From Polyangium fumosum (lineage in GTDB: Bacteria > Myxococcota_A > Polyangia > Polyangiales > Polyangiaceae), in assembly GCF_005144585.1 (NCBI RefSeq), contig NZ_SSMQ01000022.1, positions 103,829 to 167,828 of the forward strand: 64,000 bases of DNA. The letters are read 5' to 3'. The stretch's first letter is position 1, and each line of letters starts with the position of its first letter. A program made the position numbers and the translations under genes. The notes under the pieces are model-generated. The model made no database searches and was not told where the DNA came from. It saw nothing but the letters and a program-made list of their open reading frames with translations. This document shows positions 53,999 to 64,000 of this stretch, piece by piece.

Positions 53999-56452
53999 TC
54001 AACCGTGGAGCGCCTCGCCGGGGGTCTGCGCGACCTTCACCCAAACCGAAGCCGCTTGTGGCTGGCCCATCGCCGCCGACAGGTACGCGAGGAACCGCGC
54101 GCTCGCTTGCTCGGCCTGCCGATCCGACGCCTCGCGGGCGCGCGCGAGCGCCGTCAGCGTCTCCATGAGCGCGCGATCCATGTCGCCCGCCGACGCGAGC
54201 GCGATGCCGTAGGACAGGAGCGCACGCGCGCGCTCGCGCGGCGAGCTCGCCGCCTCCTTCGCTTCCTTCAGCTTGCGCAGCGCCTCGCCGGGATCGCCCC
54301 GGGTGAGCAAGACGAACGCGCCCATCCGCTCGACGAGCGCGTCGTGCTCTCCCGTCACCCGGAGCCGCACGAGGATGTCCTCCAGCGTCTCGACGTCGCC
54401 CTCGACGAGCGCCTGGCGCAGGAGCTTCGACAGCCGCTCCGCCATCACCACGGGATCCTCGACCGCTTCGGGATCCTCGCCGAGCGCCGCGACCGCCGCC
54501 GCCACCGAGTTTTTCTCCGGCGGCACGGACCCCGCGCTCAGGCTCTCGGGCGAGAGCGAACCGAGCGACAACGGCGGGTGCGGATCGGAGGCGCGCATCT
54601 GTCCCCCCTCCCCCATCGCCGCCTCGATGATCGACGCGATCGACAGCTCCTCGGCGCGCGGGTCCATGAGCAGCTCGCCCTCGTCCGAGAGCTCCGGCAC
54701 CTGCACGTCCGGATCGAGGCTGCGCGCCTCGTCGATCAGCGCTGCCGCCGCCCTCCGCAAGCCCACGCCCGCCGCCGCGAGCGCCGCCTCCGCCGCGAGC
54801 ACCGCCGCCGAGGCCCGCTCCCCCGCGACGGCCGCGTGATACGCCGGCTCCGCGAGCCCGAGCGGCCCCACGTTTTGCTCCAGCACGCGCCCGGCCATGC
54901 GATGCCAGAGATCACGCGTCCCCGCGTCGAGCAGCCCGATCAGCGCGCGCGACGCGGTCCTCGTCGCGATCGAAAGCCACCCTTCTTCCGGCCGGTGTGC
55001 CCATCCCGCGCCGACGAGCGCGTCCTCCACGACCGCCACGCGCGCGCCTGCGCCCGCCATCAGCGTCGACACGGCGTCCACGATCTCGTTCGGCGCATCC
55101 GCGCCGAGCAACGCGACCCCCACGAGCGCCGCGCGCTCCCCGGGTTCGAGCCACGTCGCGCGCCGCGTGATCCACTCGTGCGCCGGCGCCGGCGCGCCTC
55201 GACCGCTCGTGCGATCCCGCGGCTCGGCCACGTCCCCGACCCAGCGCAGCTCGCCCGTCGAGAGCCCCTCCGCGAGCGCCTCGCGGATCCCGAGCGGCAT
55301 CCCTTCCCCGCGACGCGCCCACCTCTCTGCGGCTTCTTGTGTGATCGCCCCGCCGCAGAACGCGCGCGTGAGCTCCACGGCCGCCTCCTTCGGCAGCGGG
55401 CCCAGCGTCACCTCCGCGACCACCGGGATCGACGAGAGCACCTCGGGCAGCGCCTCCTCCACGTCGATCCGCACGACCGACCGGAAGAACCCCGGCGGCG
55501 GGATCGCCAGCGACACCACCTCCAGCGTCGCGACGTCGACCAACGTCACGTCATCGACCGTGAGCAGCCCCGATCGCCCGTCCACCGGCGCGAGCCACGC
55601 ATCCACGAGCTCCGCGGCGGTCCGCGGGTCGAGCCCTTCCCCCGCCAGGAGCTTGTTGAACGCCGCGGCGAGCGCCTCCGGCAGCTCGGGCGCCTCTTCC
55701 CGCGCGATCGACCGCGCGAACGCGTTGCGCAGCGCCCCGAGCGGCTCGCGTGGCAAAAACGTCGGCGCGATCCGGAGCGAACGCGACGGCGCGAGCCTCT
55801 GCGCGAGCTCCTGGAGCAGACGTGTCCCGCCCGCGCCCGGCGCCGCCCGCAAAAGACCTGCACATCCGAGCGGCACCGAGAGCTCGCGCAGCTCCTCCTC
55901 GCGCCCGACGAGCGCCGGCGCGGCCACGAGCTTGTGCACGTTCGCCAGCGTGTCGCCCCGCAGCGGCGCGTAGATGTCGAGCCGCTGCCCTCGCGCGATC
56001 GACCCGTCCGCGGCGCGCCCTCGACGCAGACCCGCGGTCACGAGGTCGCCGGACTGCACCGCCGCGACGTCCGGATCGAGCAGCACCTCCCCGGGACGCG
56101 CGATCAGGGCGAGCCGCTCGGCGCGGACGAGCGGCTCTCCCCACGCGAGCCCTTCCGGCGACCCGAGCGCTTGCATCTCGCCCTGCGCGAGGCCGATCCG
56201 CAGCGGCTCGCCGTCTTGCGCTTCGGCCACCTGTTCGAGCACGAACCCGAGCGCCTCGTCGAGCGCCTCGGCTGCAAAGTCGAAGCTGAACGCCTCGCCG
56301 CTCCACGCGCACAACGCGCCGCCATGGGCCTCCGCGCGCTTCCGGATCGAAAGCGATCTATCGAGATACCCCGATCCGGAGCTCGCCGCCGGGCCGCTGG
56401 GCCCGCGGAAGCTCACCACGATACGTTCCGCCACGCGCGCATCGTCTCTCAT
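53999..56452 (-). CDS. Cyclase-like / AAA / TPR signalling protein with degenerate P-loop
   Basis: This 817-residue protein opens with a class III cyclase-like fold (about 10-165: IGLAQGEMQAL and GEPLVRAERLA), lacking the metal Asp motifs I would expect. An AAA/STAND ATPase region follows. Its Walker A place reads APGAGGTR without Lys (about 202), but Walker B LLTVDDVTLVD is kept. The C-terminal third holds TPR-like helices (YGIALASAGDMDRALMETL). The protein probably senses and scaffolds rather than making cAMP. It lies 25 bases after the MlaE gene on the same strand. Confidence 0.65.
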   Translation of the reverse strand: MRDDARVAERIVVSFRGPSGPAASSGSGYLDRSLSIRKRAEAHGGALCAWSGEAFSFDFAAEALDEALGFVLEQVAEAQDGEPLRIGLAQGEMQALGSPEGLAWGEPLVRAERLALIARPGEVLLDPDVAAVQSGDLVTAGLRRGRAADGSIARGQRLDIYAPLRGDTLANVHKLVAAPALVGREEELRELSVPLGCAGLLRAAPGAGGTRLLQELAQRLAPSRSLRIAPTFLPREPLGALRNAFARSIAREEAPELPEALAAAFNKLLAGEGLDPRTAAELVDAWLAPVDGRSGLLTVDDVTLVDVATLEVVSLAIPPPGFFRSVVRIDVEEALPEVLSSIPVVAEVTLGPLPKEAAVELTRAFCGGAITQEAAERWARRGEGMPLGIREALAEGLSTGELRWVGDVAEPRDRTSGRGAPAPAHEWITRRATWLEPGERAALVGVALLGADAPNEIVDAVSTLMAGAGARVAVVEDALVGAGWAHRPEEGWLSIATRTASRALIGLLDAGTRDLWHRMAGRVLEQNVGPLGLAEPAYHAAVAGERASAAVLAAEAALAAAGVGLRRAAAALIDEARSLDPDVQVPELSDEGELLMDPRAEELSIASIIEAAMGEGGQMRASDPHPPLSLGSLSPESLSAGSVPPEKNSVAAAVAALGEDPEAVEDPVVMAERLSKLLRQALVEGDVETLEDILVRLRVTGEHDALVERMGAFVLLTRGDPGEALRKLKEAKEAASSPRERARALLSYGIALASAGDMDRALMETLTALARAREASDRQAEQASARFLAYLSAAMGQPQAASVWVKVAQTPGEALHG

Positions 56453-56477
56453 CGCGCCCGGCCGTCAAAGAGGGTTC

Positions 56478-57320
56478 TCAGCCGAAAATGATGAACCCGA
56501 GCTTCGTGAGCACGAAGTCCGCCACGAGGATCGAGATCGAAACGCCCACCACGGCCCGCGTGGTCGACTGCCCCACGCCTTCCGTGCCGCCCCGCGTGAT
56601 CATGCCGAAGTGACAGCCCACGAGCGCGATGATCGCCCCGAAGAACGGGCACTTCATGAGCCCCATCCAGAAGTCGCGGAAGTTCATCGAGCCGAGCGCG
56701 GAGCGAAGGAAAAAGCCCCACGGGATGCCGAACTGCCAGTCGCAGATGATCATCGCGCCCGAGAAGCCGATCACGAGCGCCAGCGCCCCGAGCACCGGCA
56801 TCACGATGACGCAGGAGATCAGACGCGGCAGCACGAGCTTCTTCATCGGGTCGGCCCCGAGCGCGCGGATCGCGTCGATCTGCTCCGTCACGGCCATCGA
56901 GCCCACCTCGGCCGCGATGCCCGATCCGATCCGACCGCCCACGATCACCGCCGTCAGCGTCGGCGCGAGCTCGCGCGAGAACGACAAGCCGATGACGCGG
57001 CCCGTGTACTCCATGCCGCCGAACTTCTGCAGGCCGAAGGCGAACTGCACCGCCATGACCATGCCCGTGAAGAGCGCCGTCGCGCACGCGATCCCGAGCG
57101 ATCGGATGCCGAGCTGCTCCATCTGGTGCATCGTCGATTGGAGCTCGAACGGTCTCTGGAACATCGCCGCGAACGTCTCGCGCGTCATCCGCCCGAGCTG
57201 CCCGAGGTGCACGAGGAAGTTCATCCCCCGCTGCACGAGTCGCTCGTAGAACGGCGGCTCCGGCGGAAGCCTCGGCAGCGACTTCGGCTTCTGCGACTCC
57301 ACGCCTGCCTGGCTACTCAT
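56478..57320 (-). CDS. MlaE-family ABC transporter permease
   Basis: This 280-residue inner-membrane protein has an N-terminal amphipathic helix and about five membrane segments. The family hallmark region reads ELAPTLTAVIVGGRIGSGIAAEVGSM (split here at GGR), followed by the EQIDAIRALGADPMKKLVLPR block. MlaE permeases move phospholipids between membranes with an MlaF ATPase and an MCE protein. Neither is in the window, so it may depend on genes elsewhere. It overlaps the lipoprotein gene by 8 bases. Confidence 0.9.
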   Translation of the reverse strand: MSSQAGVESQKPKSLPRLPPEPPFYERLVQRGMNFLVHLGQLGRMTRETFAAMFQRPFELQSTMHQMEQLGIRSLGIACATALFTGMVMAVQFAFGLQKFGGMEYTGRVIGLSFSRELAPTLTAVIVGGRIGSGIAAEVGSMAVTEQIDAIRALGADPMKKLVLPRLISCVIVMPVLGALALVIGFSGAMIICDWQFGIPWGFFLRSALGSMNFRDFWMGLMKCPFFGAIIALVGCHFGMITRGGTEGVGQSTTRAVVGVSISILVADFVLTKLGFIIFG

Positions 57321-57843
57321 CGGCCGGCACCGTGGCGAAACCTTTGACGAACTCCCGGAACGGCCCGACCGCGGCCGGGAACCCCGCGGGGTCGGCGATG
57401 CAGTAGAGGTCGTAGACGCAGCCGTCCTTCTTCAGGACCCACACGTCGAACTGCCGCGGCACGCCGTCGAGCTTCGCCGTCACCACCGTGTGCAGCGCCT
57501 CCCGCCCGTCGAACGCCACGACCTCTTCCGTCACCACCTCGCGCTCCGTGAACTGCAAGAACAGGTGCTGCACGAGCGAGCGGAGCGGCACGTCCTCGCC
57601 GTCCACCTTGCAACGACCCGAGGCGGCGATCATCGCCTCGTTCGCCGTGTCCTCGAACGCGAGGGCCTCGCCGTCGAGCTCGATCCGCTTCCACGTCGAG
57701 GGCGGCGTCGGCACGCGGAAGGCGTAGCCGCGCCCTCGGTACACCGAGCCCGTAAAACTCGGCCCCGCGCACGCGCCGATTCCGGAAAGCGCGAGGCAGA
57801 GGCCGAGCACGAACGCTCGGGGGCGACGAAAGGGGATTCCCAT
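57313..57843 (-). CDS. Small lipoprotein encoded with MlaE permease
   Basis: The ATG at 57843 (MGIPFRRPRAF) gives 176 residues with lipobox GIGAC (Cys about 25). The mature domain has a PsbP-like or AttH-like start (YRGRGYAFRVPTPPSTWKRIE) and a beta-rich body with two late Cys (CVYDLYC). It overlaps the MlaE gene by 8 bases, so it is probably part of the same lipid-transport unit. The function is inferred from context only. Confidence 0.65.
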   Translation of the reverse strand: MGIPFRRPRAFVLGLCLALSGIGACAGPSFTGSVYRGRGYAFRVPTPPSTWKRIELDGEALAFEDTANEAMIAASGRCKVDGEDVPLRSLVQHLFLQFTEREVVTEEVVAFDGREALHTVVTAKLDGVPRQFDVWVLKKDGCVYDLYCIADPAGFPAAVGPFREFVKGFATVPADE

Positions 57844-57932
57844 CGCGCGGGCGAAGCTAACACGCCCGCCGAGGTGTCTCCGGCGGAAACCGACGCCCTG
57901 ACCATGCTGTGACGAACTGCGTAGGCCGTTTC

Positions 57933-58748
57933 TCACCAGCCCCAAGGGTCGCGGCCCGAGGGCCGTCGCGGCGGCGGCGCGCCGTAGGGCGGGCCGTAGG
58001 GGGATTTGGGCCTCTGGGCGGGCGGCCGGAACTGGGTCCAGCGGTCGTGATCTCGGGGGGGCTTGTCGCGCAGGAACACGCGGACGAGCAGAGCGCCCGC
58101 GACGAACCCGCCGAGGTGCGCGAAGAACGCGACGCCGCCGCCCGTCCCGCCGAGCGAGCCGAGCCCGCTGAAGAGGTTCACCACGAAGTACTCGAGGATG
58201 ATCACCCACGCCGGCAGCTCGAGGAAGAGCCCGAAGAAGAGCCAGAGCGGGAGGATCGGGTTCAGCACCGTGATCGGCGAGCGCGGGTAGAGCGACCCGT
58301 ACGCCGCGAGCACGCCCGAGATCGCGCCCGAGGCGCCGACCATGGGCACGACCGACGACGGGTTCACGACCACCTGCGCGAGCGCCGCGGCCATGCCGCA
58401 GAGGACGTAGAAAAGCGCGTACCGCCGGCTGCCCATGGCGTCCTCGACGTTGTCGCCGAAGATCCAGAGGTAGAGCATGTTGCCGCCGAGGTGCGCCCAC
58501 CCGGACGGGTCGTGCATGAACATGCTCGAGAACATCGTCGGCAGCGCGGCGAGGGGCTCCTGCACGAGGCGCGCGGGCACGAGCCCGTACTCCATGAGCA
58601 GGTCGTAGGCCCTCGCCTCGGCCCCGCGGGGTCCGGCCACCGAGAGGAGCGCTTGCGTCCACACGAAGACGCAAACGTTCACCACGATGATCAACCAGTT
58701 GACGTAGGGGGGACGCCGAACCGGCAGCCGGTCTCGAAGGGGCACCAT
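57933..58748 (-). CDS. Rhomboid-family intramembrane serine protease
   Basis: This 271-residue protein has six membrane helices. HLGGNMLYLW (86-95) precedes the catalytic Ser140 in GASGAISG, and catalytic His211 lies in FFAHLGGFVAG. All active-site residues are present. The C-terminus is a Pro-rich cytoplasmic tail (YGPPYGAPPPRRP). It should cleave membrane proteins within the bilayer. The gene is divergent from cysS and lies 89 bases before the lipoprotein/MlaE unit. Confidence 0.92.
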   Translation of the reverse strand: MVPLRDRLPVRRPPYVNWLIIVVNVCVFVWTQALLSVAGPRGAEARAYDLLMEYGLVPARLVQEPLAALPTMFSSMFMHDPSGWAHLGGNMLYLWIFGDNVEDAMGSRRYALFYVLCGMAAALAQVVVNPSSVVPMVGASGAISGVLAAYGSLYPRSPITVLNPILPLWLFFGLFLELPAWVIILEYFVVNLFSGLGSLGGTGGGVAFFAHLGGFVAGALLVRVFLRDKPPRDHDRWTQFRPPAQRPKSPYGPPYGAPPPRRPSGRDPWGW

Positions 58749-58855
58749 GGCGGGACTGGCTTACCATGTGCACGCCATGCCGGCCCTTCAAGGACACGAA
58801 GGTCCGCCTTCCCCCTCGTGACAGGCGTGGATCATGCTGGTAGACGGAGAACGCG

Positions 58856-60430
<1,575 letters not shown>

Positions 60431-60462
60431 GACCTCACCCTCTGCCCTCTGCCCTCACCCCC

Positions 60463-60488
60463 TCCCCTCTCCCTCGCGGGAGAGGGGA
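60463..60488. repeat. REP-like palindrome after cysS
   Basis: TCCCCTCTCCC-TCGC-GGGAGAGGGGA is a perfect 11-bp stem with a 4-nt loop, 33 bases after the cysS stop. Such CCCTCTCC/GGAGAGGG palindromes are widespread intergenic repeats in many proteobacteria. It could also act as a terminator before the dnaJ gene. Confidence 0.6.
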
Positions 60489-60563
60489 GATGAGGCCGTT
60501 CGGTCGTTTCCGACCGGCCCCCCGTGACGTAGCCACCTCCGGGATTTACCCTTCCCCCGGCCC

Positions 60564-61541
60564 ATGGCTCGCGACCTTTACTCCGTGCTCGGCGTCGCCC
60601 GGGACGCAGACGAAGACACCATCAAGAAAGCTTTCCGCAAGCTCGCCGTCCAGTACCACCCGGACAAGGCGCCTGGAAAGGCGAACGAAGCGAAGTTCAA
60701 GGAAATCAACCGCGCGAACGAGGTTTTGTCGGACAAGCAGAAGCGCGCGCTCTACGACGAGTTCGGCGAGGACAGCCTGCAGCAGGGGTTCGACCCGGAG
60801 CGCGCGCGCTTCGTGCGCCAATACGGCGGAGGCCGCGGCCGCGCCGGCGGGCCCGGCGGGGCGGGCGGCGTGCCGTTCAACGTCGAGGAGATCTTCGGCG
60901 GCGGCGGCGGCGGCGCGTCGGGGGATTTCGGCGACCTCTTCGGCAACATCGGCGACATGTTCGGCCGGGGCCGCGGGGGCGGGGCGCGCGGGGGCGCGCG
61001 CGCGGCGCGAAAGGGGCAGGACGTCGAGAGCGAGGTGACGATCGAGTTCGTGTCGGCGGTGAAGGGCACGACGGTGCAGCTCCAGCGCGAGGGCGAGGAG
61101 CCGATGACGGTGCGCATTCCCGCTGGCGCGAACGAAGGCAGCCGCATTCGTGTCCCTGGGCAGGGCGCGCCTGGCATGGGCGGCGGTCCTCCCGGGGATT
61201 TGCTGCTGACGATCCACGTGACGCCGCACCCGTTGTTCAAGCGCGAGGGGGACGATCTACGCCTCGACGTGCCGGTGAGCATCGGGGAGGCGTATTTCGG
61301 CGGGAAGATCAAGGTGCCGACGCCGGACGGCGAGGTGACGTTGAAGATCCCTGCGCACACGCAGAGCGGGCAGGTGTTGCGGCTCAAAGGAAAAGGCGTG
61401 GCGCGAAAAGGAAAAGAGCCGGGGGATCTTTATGTGCGGTTCTTGATCCAGATTCGCACGGAGGACGATCCGAGCGTGGCCGAGGCGGTGAAGGCGCTGG
61501 ATGTGCCGGGGGAGGAATTGCGGAGTGAGTTGAGGTTCTGA
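60564..61541 (+). CDS. DnaJ-class (CbpA-type) co-chaperone
   Basis: This 325-residue protein has an N-terminal J domain (1-70) with the HPD motif (YHPDKAPGK), which stimulates DnaK ATPase. A Gly-rich region (about 90-150, [12 protein letters not shown]) follows, then two beta-barrel client-binding domains typical of type II J proteins (from about 155: [10 protein letters not shown]... [10 protein letters not shown]). The zinc-finger domain of DnaJ is absent, so it is the CbpA subtype. A fairly extreme Gly/Ala bias reflects the local base composition. Confidence 0.9.
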   Translation: MARDLYSVLGVARDADEDTIKKAFRKLAVQYHPDKAPGKANEAKFKEINRANEVLSDKQKRALYDEFGEDSLQQGFDPERARFVRQYGGGRGRAGGPGGAGGVPFNVEEIFGGGGGGASGDFGDLFGNIGDMFGRGRGGGARGGARAARKGQDVESEVTIEFVSAVKGTTVQLQREGEEPMTVRIPAGANEGSRIRVPGQGAPGMGGGPPGDLLLTIHVTPHPLFKREGDDLRLDVPVSIGEAYFGGKIKVPTPDGEVTLKIPAHTQSGQVLRLKGKGVARKGKEPGDLYVRFLIQIRTEDDPSVAEAVKALDVPGEELRSELRF

Positions 61542-61642
61542 GGGCGGCGGGCTTCGGCGGCGGTAGGGGGCCGTCTCCCCTGGGGCGTGCCGACAAACAC
61601 GAGACTCGCGATCGCGGCGCCGATGGTGTAAGGTGCGACCCT

Positions 61643-62200
61643 GTGAGAGCACCTAGCCCGAAGACACGTCGCGCGGCGCTCGCTGCCTTCGTTCTCGTCG
61701 CCGTCGCGGCGCTCATGATGGGCGCGCGTGGCCCCGATGACGACTGGATGTTCGGTCACTGCGAAGAAGATCTCGGGGACGTCCTCAAGGGTTGTCAAAA
61801 CTGGGAGCCCTGCCCTGATGTGGACGACGAGTTTGCGGACGCGTGCGTGGCCAGTTGTTTGCGCACGCTCTGCCCGGACCAGACGCAGTGCACGGGTCTC
61901 GACCCCGCATTCTGTGCCCCCTGTGAGGACATGCAGGGCGCCCTCTTCTGGCGCATCACCGGTCATGCCGATGCCCAGTGTGAATACGAAGTCCGTGTAG
62001 CGTCTCCGACCCTGACGAACTGGGAGGCAGAGGTTCGAGTCTACGATGCGTGCTTTCCGGCGCATGTGGAGGAACATTGTCCGGCCCTGGCAGGTACCGA
62101 TTGGTTGGCGCGGTACGATGCCATCAGCAACTACCCCCGCAAACGTACGACCCCCGCGCGCGCTCCGGGATCCCGCGCGCCATGCACCATGCTTCGATAA
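61643..62200 (+). CDS. Secreted Cys-rich protein
   Basis: The GTG at 61643 gives 185 residues with an N-terminal hydrophobic segment (AALAAFVLVAVAALMMG) and no lipobox Cys. The mature part has 15 cysteines (CEEDLGDVLKGC; CVASCLRTLC; CAPC), suggesting disulphide bonding. Local base composition is slightly more A/T than the backbone. Function unknown. It is convergent with the next gene. Confidence 0.55.
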   Translation: MRAPSPKTRRAALAAFVLVAVAALMMGARGPDDDWMFGHCEEDLGDVLKGCQNWEPCPDVDDEFADACVASCLRTLCPDQTQCTGLDPAFCAPCEDMQGALFWRITGHADAQCEYEVRVASPTLTNWEAEVRVYDACFPAHVEEHCPALAGTDWLARYDAISNYPRKRTTPARAPGSRAPCTMLR

Positions 62201-62208
62201 CCCGAACC

Positions 62209-62700
62209 TCAGTTGCCACCCTGGCCCCCCTCGCCGGGGTCGTCGTCCCAATCCCCGGCGCCACCTTCGCCCTCCTCGTCGAACCAGTAGTCCCCGCTGC
62301 CCGCCCCGACGCCTACCGTGACGAGCGTCCCGCCCGTGGGTCCGGCGGAATCGGGGCCATCCGACGTGCCGGCCCCGTCGAGACAGATCAGCGCGGGAGA
62401 GGCTTCGACCCGGCACTCTTTGAGATCGACGAGCCCCTTATCCACGGCTTCCTGCCTGCATCGATCCCTATTCCCGTATCCATCGACAAGGACCGGATCC
62501 GCAAGCCCCTGCAGGCGTTCCACCGAGTCGGGGCGACCTTGGTGGCCAGGACAGGTAATGACGACATTGCATTGAATCGCGGGGCCCTCTCGCTGCGTCC
62601 GTGTCTCACGGGTCCACTTCGGATTCCGACACTTGCTGTCACACCCCACCCCCATCACGAAGCACCACGCCACCAACGCCCCCACCATGCGCCCCGTCAT
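62209..62700 (-). CDS. Small lipoprotein with Gly/Asp-rich tail
   Basis: The ATG at 62700 (MTGRMVGALVAW) gives 163 residues; the ATG at 62739 would begin in spacer. The lipobox is VMGVGC. A short Cys-containing domain (CPGHQGRPD; CRQEAV; CRVEAS) leads to a Gly/Asp tail (DEEGEGGAGDWDDDPGEGG). Upstream lies the 62801-63218 minisatellite. Function unknown. Confidence 0.55.
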   Translation of the reverse strand: MTGRMVGALVAWCFVMGVGCDSKCRNPKWTRETRTQREGPAIQCNVVITCPGHQGRPDSVERLQGLADPVLVDGYGNRDRCRQEAVDKGLVDLKECRVEASPALICLDGAGTSDGPDSAGPTGGTLVTVGVGAGSGDYWFDEEGEGGAGDWDDDPGEGGQGGN

Positions 62701-63278
62701 ACGTACGGTCCCTTGCCAGCGTAGACCGCACAGGGCCAACTATCGCGCAGGCGCACAAATGTCGGGGAGCTTCGCGCACAACGCCACGAACCCCGGGGCA
62801 CCTCGTCCACAAGGACCGGCACCTCGTCCACGAAGACCGGGAACTCCTCCACAACCTCCGCGACCTCCTCCACGAAGACCGGGGACCTCCTCCACGACCT
62901 CCGCGACCTCCTCCACGACCTCCGCGACCTCCTCCACGACCTCCGCAACCTCCTCCACGAAGACCGAGTACCTCGTCCACGAAGACCAGGTACTTCGTCC
63001 ACGACTGCGGCGACCTCCTCCACGAAGACCGGGGACCTCGTCGTCGACGATGACGACCTCCTCCACGAAGACCGGGGACCTCCTCCACGAAGACCGGGGA
63101 CCTCCTCCACGAAGACCGGGGACCTCCTCCACGACCGCCGCGACCTCCTCCACAACCACCGCGACGTCGTCCACGAAGACCGGGTACCTCCTCCACAACC
63201 TCCGCCACCTCCTCTGCCGGCGCGGCAACCCCACCTGACGGCCCCAACCGTCGACGAAGCTCGGGTAGCATCCCCCAC
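62701..63278. other. 578-bp divergent spacer with minisatellite
   Basis: This spacer lies between two small divergent lipoprotein genes and is largely the 62801-63218 repeat. ORFs crossing it change frame with the 22-bp units, so they are not proteins. No promoter was identified with confidence. Confidence 0.55.
62801..63218. repeat. Degenerate minisatellite, 21/22-bp units
   Basis: About 18 units of two types alternate: CTCCACGAAGACCGGGGACC-TC (22 bp) and CTCCACGACCTCCGCGACCT-C (21 bp). Three consecutive 22-bp copies at 63061-63126 are identical. The C/T-rich strand is plus. Mixed periods break every frame, so the array is non-coding. Confidence 0.85.
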
Positions 63279-63638
63279 ATGCTCCGCCCCCTCCTCGCCT
63301 CCGCCACCCTCCTCTCCTTGCTCACCCTCGCCGGCTGCGACGAATGCGGCGAAATCGATTGTTCTTGCTTGCAAGGCGGCATCGTCGTGACCGTCGTCGA
63401 CGCGACCACGAAACAGCCGCTCGTCGGGGCCAAGGTTGCCATTGGCAACGAACTCTGCCCCTCGAATGGCCCGGACCACGTCTGCAATGTCCCCGGCGGC
63501 ACCTATTCGGTGCAGGTCTCCGCGACGGGGTATGCCGCGAAAACGGTCTCCATCGTATTGCCCGAGCCGCAGGGCGAGGGCTGCTGCGTCTGCGGCGACA
63601 TCGTCGAGCAGACCGTCGAACTCACGCAGATGCCTTGA
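63279..63638 (+). CDS. Small lipoprotein with carboxypeptidase-regulatory-like domain
   Basis: This 119-residue protein has a lipobox (LTLAGC, Cys20) followed by a beta-sandwich of the carboxypeptidase-regulatory/Cna-B type (GIVVTVVDATTKQPLVGAKV, then PGGTYSVQVSATGY). It has Cys pairs (CDECGEIDCSC; CCVCGD). Such domains act as surface adhesion or structural modules. Two hairpins follow before the next gene. Confidence 0.7.
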   Translation: MLRPLLASATLLSLLTLAGCDECGEIDCSCLQGGIVVTVVDATTKQPLVGAKVAIGNELCPSNGPDHVCNVPGGTYSVQVSATGYAAKTVSIVLPEPQGEGCCVCGDIVEQTVELTQMP

Positions 63639-63753
63639 CCGTCCTACACCGCTTCCACGCGCAAGGCGCCGACGTGAAACCCGCACGAATATTCACGGCG
63701 AAGCTCAACAAAAATCGAGCTTTCTCAACGAGATAGCTCCGTCGAGACCGTTG

Positions 63754-63774
63754 CCATCGCCCTCACGGCGATGG
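63754..63774. terminator. Hairpin 1 between the last two genes
   Basis: CCATCGCC pairs with GGCGATGG around CTCAC (perfect 8-bp stem). It is followed closely by a second hairpin at 63779. It may be a terminator for the upstream gene; T-rich sequence after it is short (TATTCG). Confidence 0.45.
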
Positions 63775-63778
63775 TATT

Positions 63779-63796
63779 CGTTCCCGATTGGGAACG
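63779..63796. promoter_or_regulatory. Hairpin/palindrome 2, CGTTCCC-GATT-GGGAACG
   Basis: A perfect 7-bp inverted repeat with 4-base centre lies 44 bases before the last start codon. It could be an operator for the next gene or part of a double terminator. Confidence 0.4.
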
Positions 63797-63840
63797 TCTC
63801 GGGTCATGAGGCCCCCACGATTCCCTCCCCATCGAGGCCC

Positions 63841-64000
63841 ATGCTTAAACGAACCCTGCTCCTCACGGCCTTCGCCTCCCTCCTCGCCTCCCCTGCGCTC
63901 GCGCAAGGCCCGACCGGCGACACCGCCGCGCCGCCCCCTCCGCCGCCGGCGGACACCGCCGCGCCGCCGGCGGACACCGCCGCGCCCCCCGCCGCGCCCG
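63841..64000 (+). CDS. Exported Pro/Ala-rich protein (3' cut by window end)
   Basis: The ATG at 63841 has GAGG 7 bases upstream. A signal peptide (MLKRTLLLTAFASLLASPALA, quoted as MLKRT...PALA in length 21) is followed by a Pro/Ala/Asp repeat (DTAAPP...ADTAAPP). The gene runs off the window; the rest is not visible, so no function can be given. Confidence 0.6.
   Translation, partial: MLKRTLLLTAFASLLASPALAQGPTGDTAAPPPPPPADTAAPPADTAAPPAAP

Noticed and set aside
62639..63502. ORFs across the 62.8-63.2 kb minisatellite
   Set aside because: Mixed 21/22-bp units shift the frame repeatedly; the products are repeat artefacts (EVAEVVEE-type).

Overview
The window is high-GC DNA with strong G/C bias at third codon positions. 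It carries many long proteins typical of large myxobacterial genomes: Ser/Thr kinases with Pro-rich linkers, an FHA/sigma-54 activator, and more than a dozen lipoproteins, several with Gly-rich (GGAGG) linkers and Cys-rich bodies. This points to a deltaproteobacterial myxobacterium, most likely Polyangiales (Polyangium/Sorangium-like). That placement is inferred from gene style, not from a marker gene. No rRNA, tRNA, IS element, prophage or CRISPR array was recognised, so this looks like chromosomal backbone with accessory surface-protein genes.

Layout. 0-6.5 kb: end of a beta-propeller-like gene, an alpha/beta-hydrolase lipoprotein, a Cys-rich lipoprotein with an outer-membrane-like partner, and a putative toxin-like lipoprotein followed by an internally duplicated protein. 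6.8-11.9 kb (+): conserved hypothetical, MAPEG protein, PEGA-type Ser/Thr kinase, PAS-GGDEF-EAL protein. 11.9-19.3 kb (-): tightly packed run of lipoprotein, AlkA-type glycosylase, small coupled ORF, Tat-exported solute-binding-like protein, VCBS protein, helical protein and an MMPL/RND exporter. 19.5-26 kb: VIT/vWA protein; a phosphoesterase-family protein without its metal ligands, facing a sigma-54 activator across a promoter region with a -24/-12 element and a 28-bp palindrome; patatin-cupin pair. 26-28.2 kb: PepSY membrane protein with a Tat molybdoenzyme, and two KGG stress proteins. 28.2-37.9 kb: class II photolyase, S9 peptidase, methyltransferase, GH5 glycosidase, lipoproteins and an RNase H2-like protein.

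37.9-41 kb: dihydrolipoyl dehydrogenase and 2-oxoacid dehydrogenase E1-alpha, separated by a perfectly periodic 17 x 21-bp array. 41-46.8 kb: Gly-linker/Cys-rich lipoproteins around a start-stop-overlapped HEAT / AttH-like / DUF4149 operon. 47-53.3 kb (+): Alvin-type ferredoxin, two surface proteins, a TPR-kinase with a second degenerate kinase-like domain, and a CPA2/TrkA transporter. 53.3-58.7 kb (-): membrane protein, cyclase-like/AAA/TPR protein, MlaE permease, lipoprotein, rhomboid protease. 58.9-64 kb: cysS, a CbpA-type DnaJ, small secreted Cys-rich proteins, a second 21/22-bp minisatellite, and the start of an exported Pro/Ala-rich protein.

The most promising unexplained material is the sigma-54-controlled pseudo-phosphoesterase, the two non-coding arrays with a period near 21 bp (two helical turns), the kinase/pseudokinase fusion, and the toxin-like lipoprotein with its duplicated neighbour. 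All functions are read from motifs by eye; no database search was possible.
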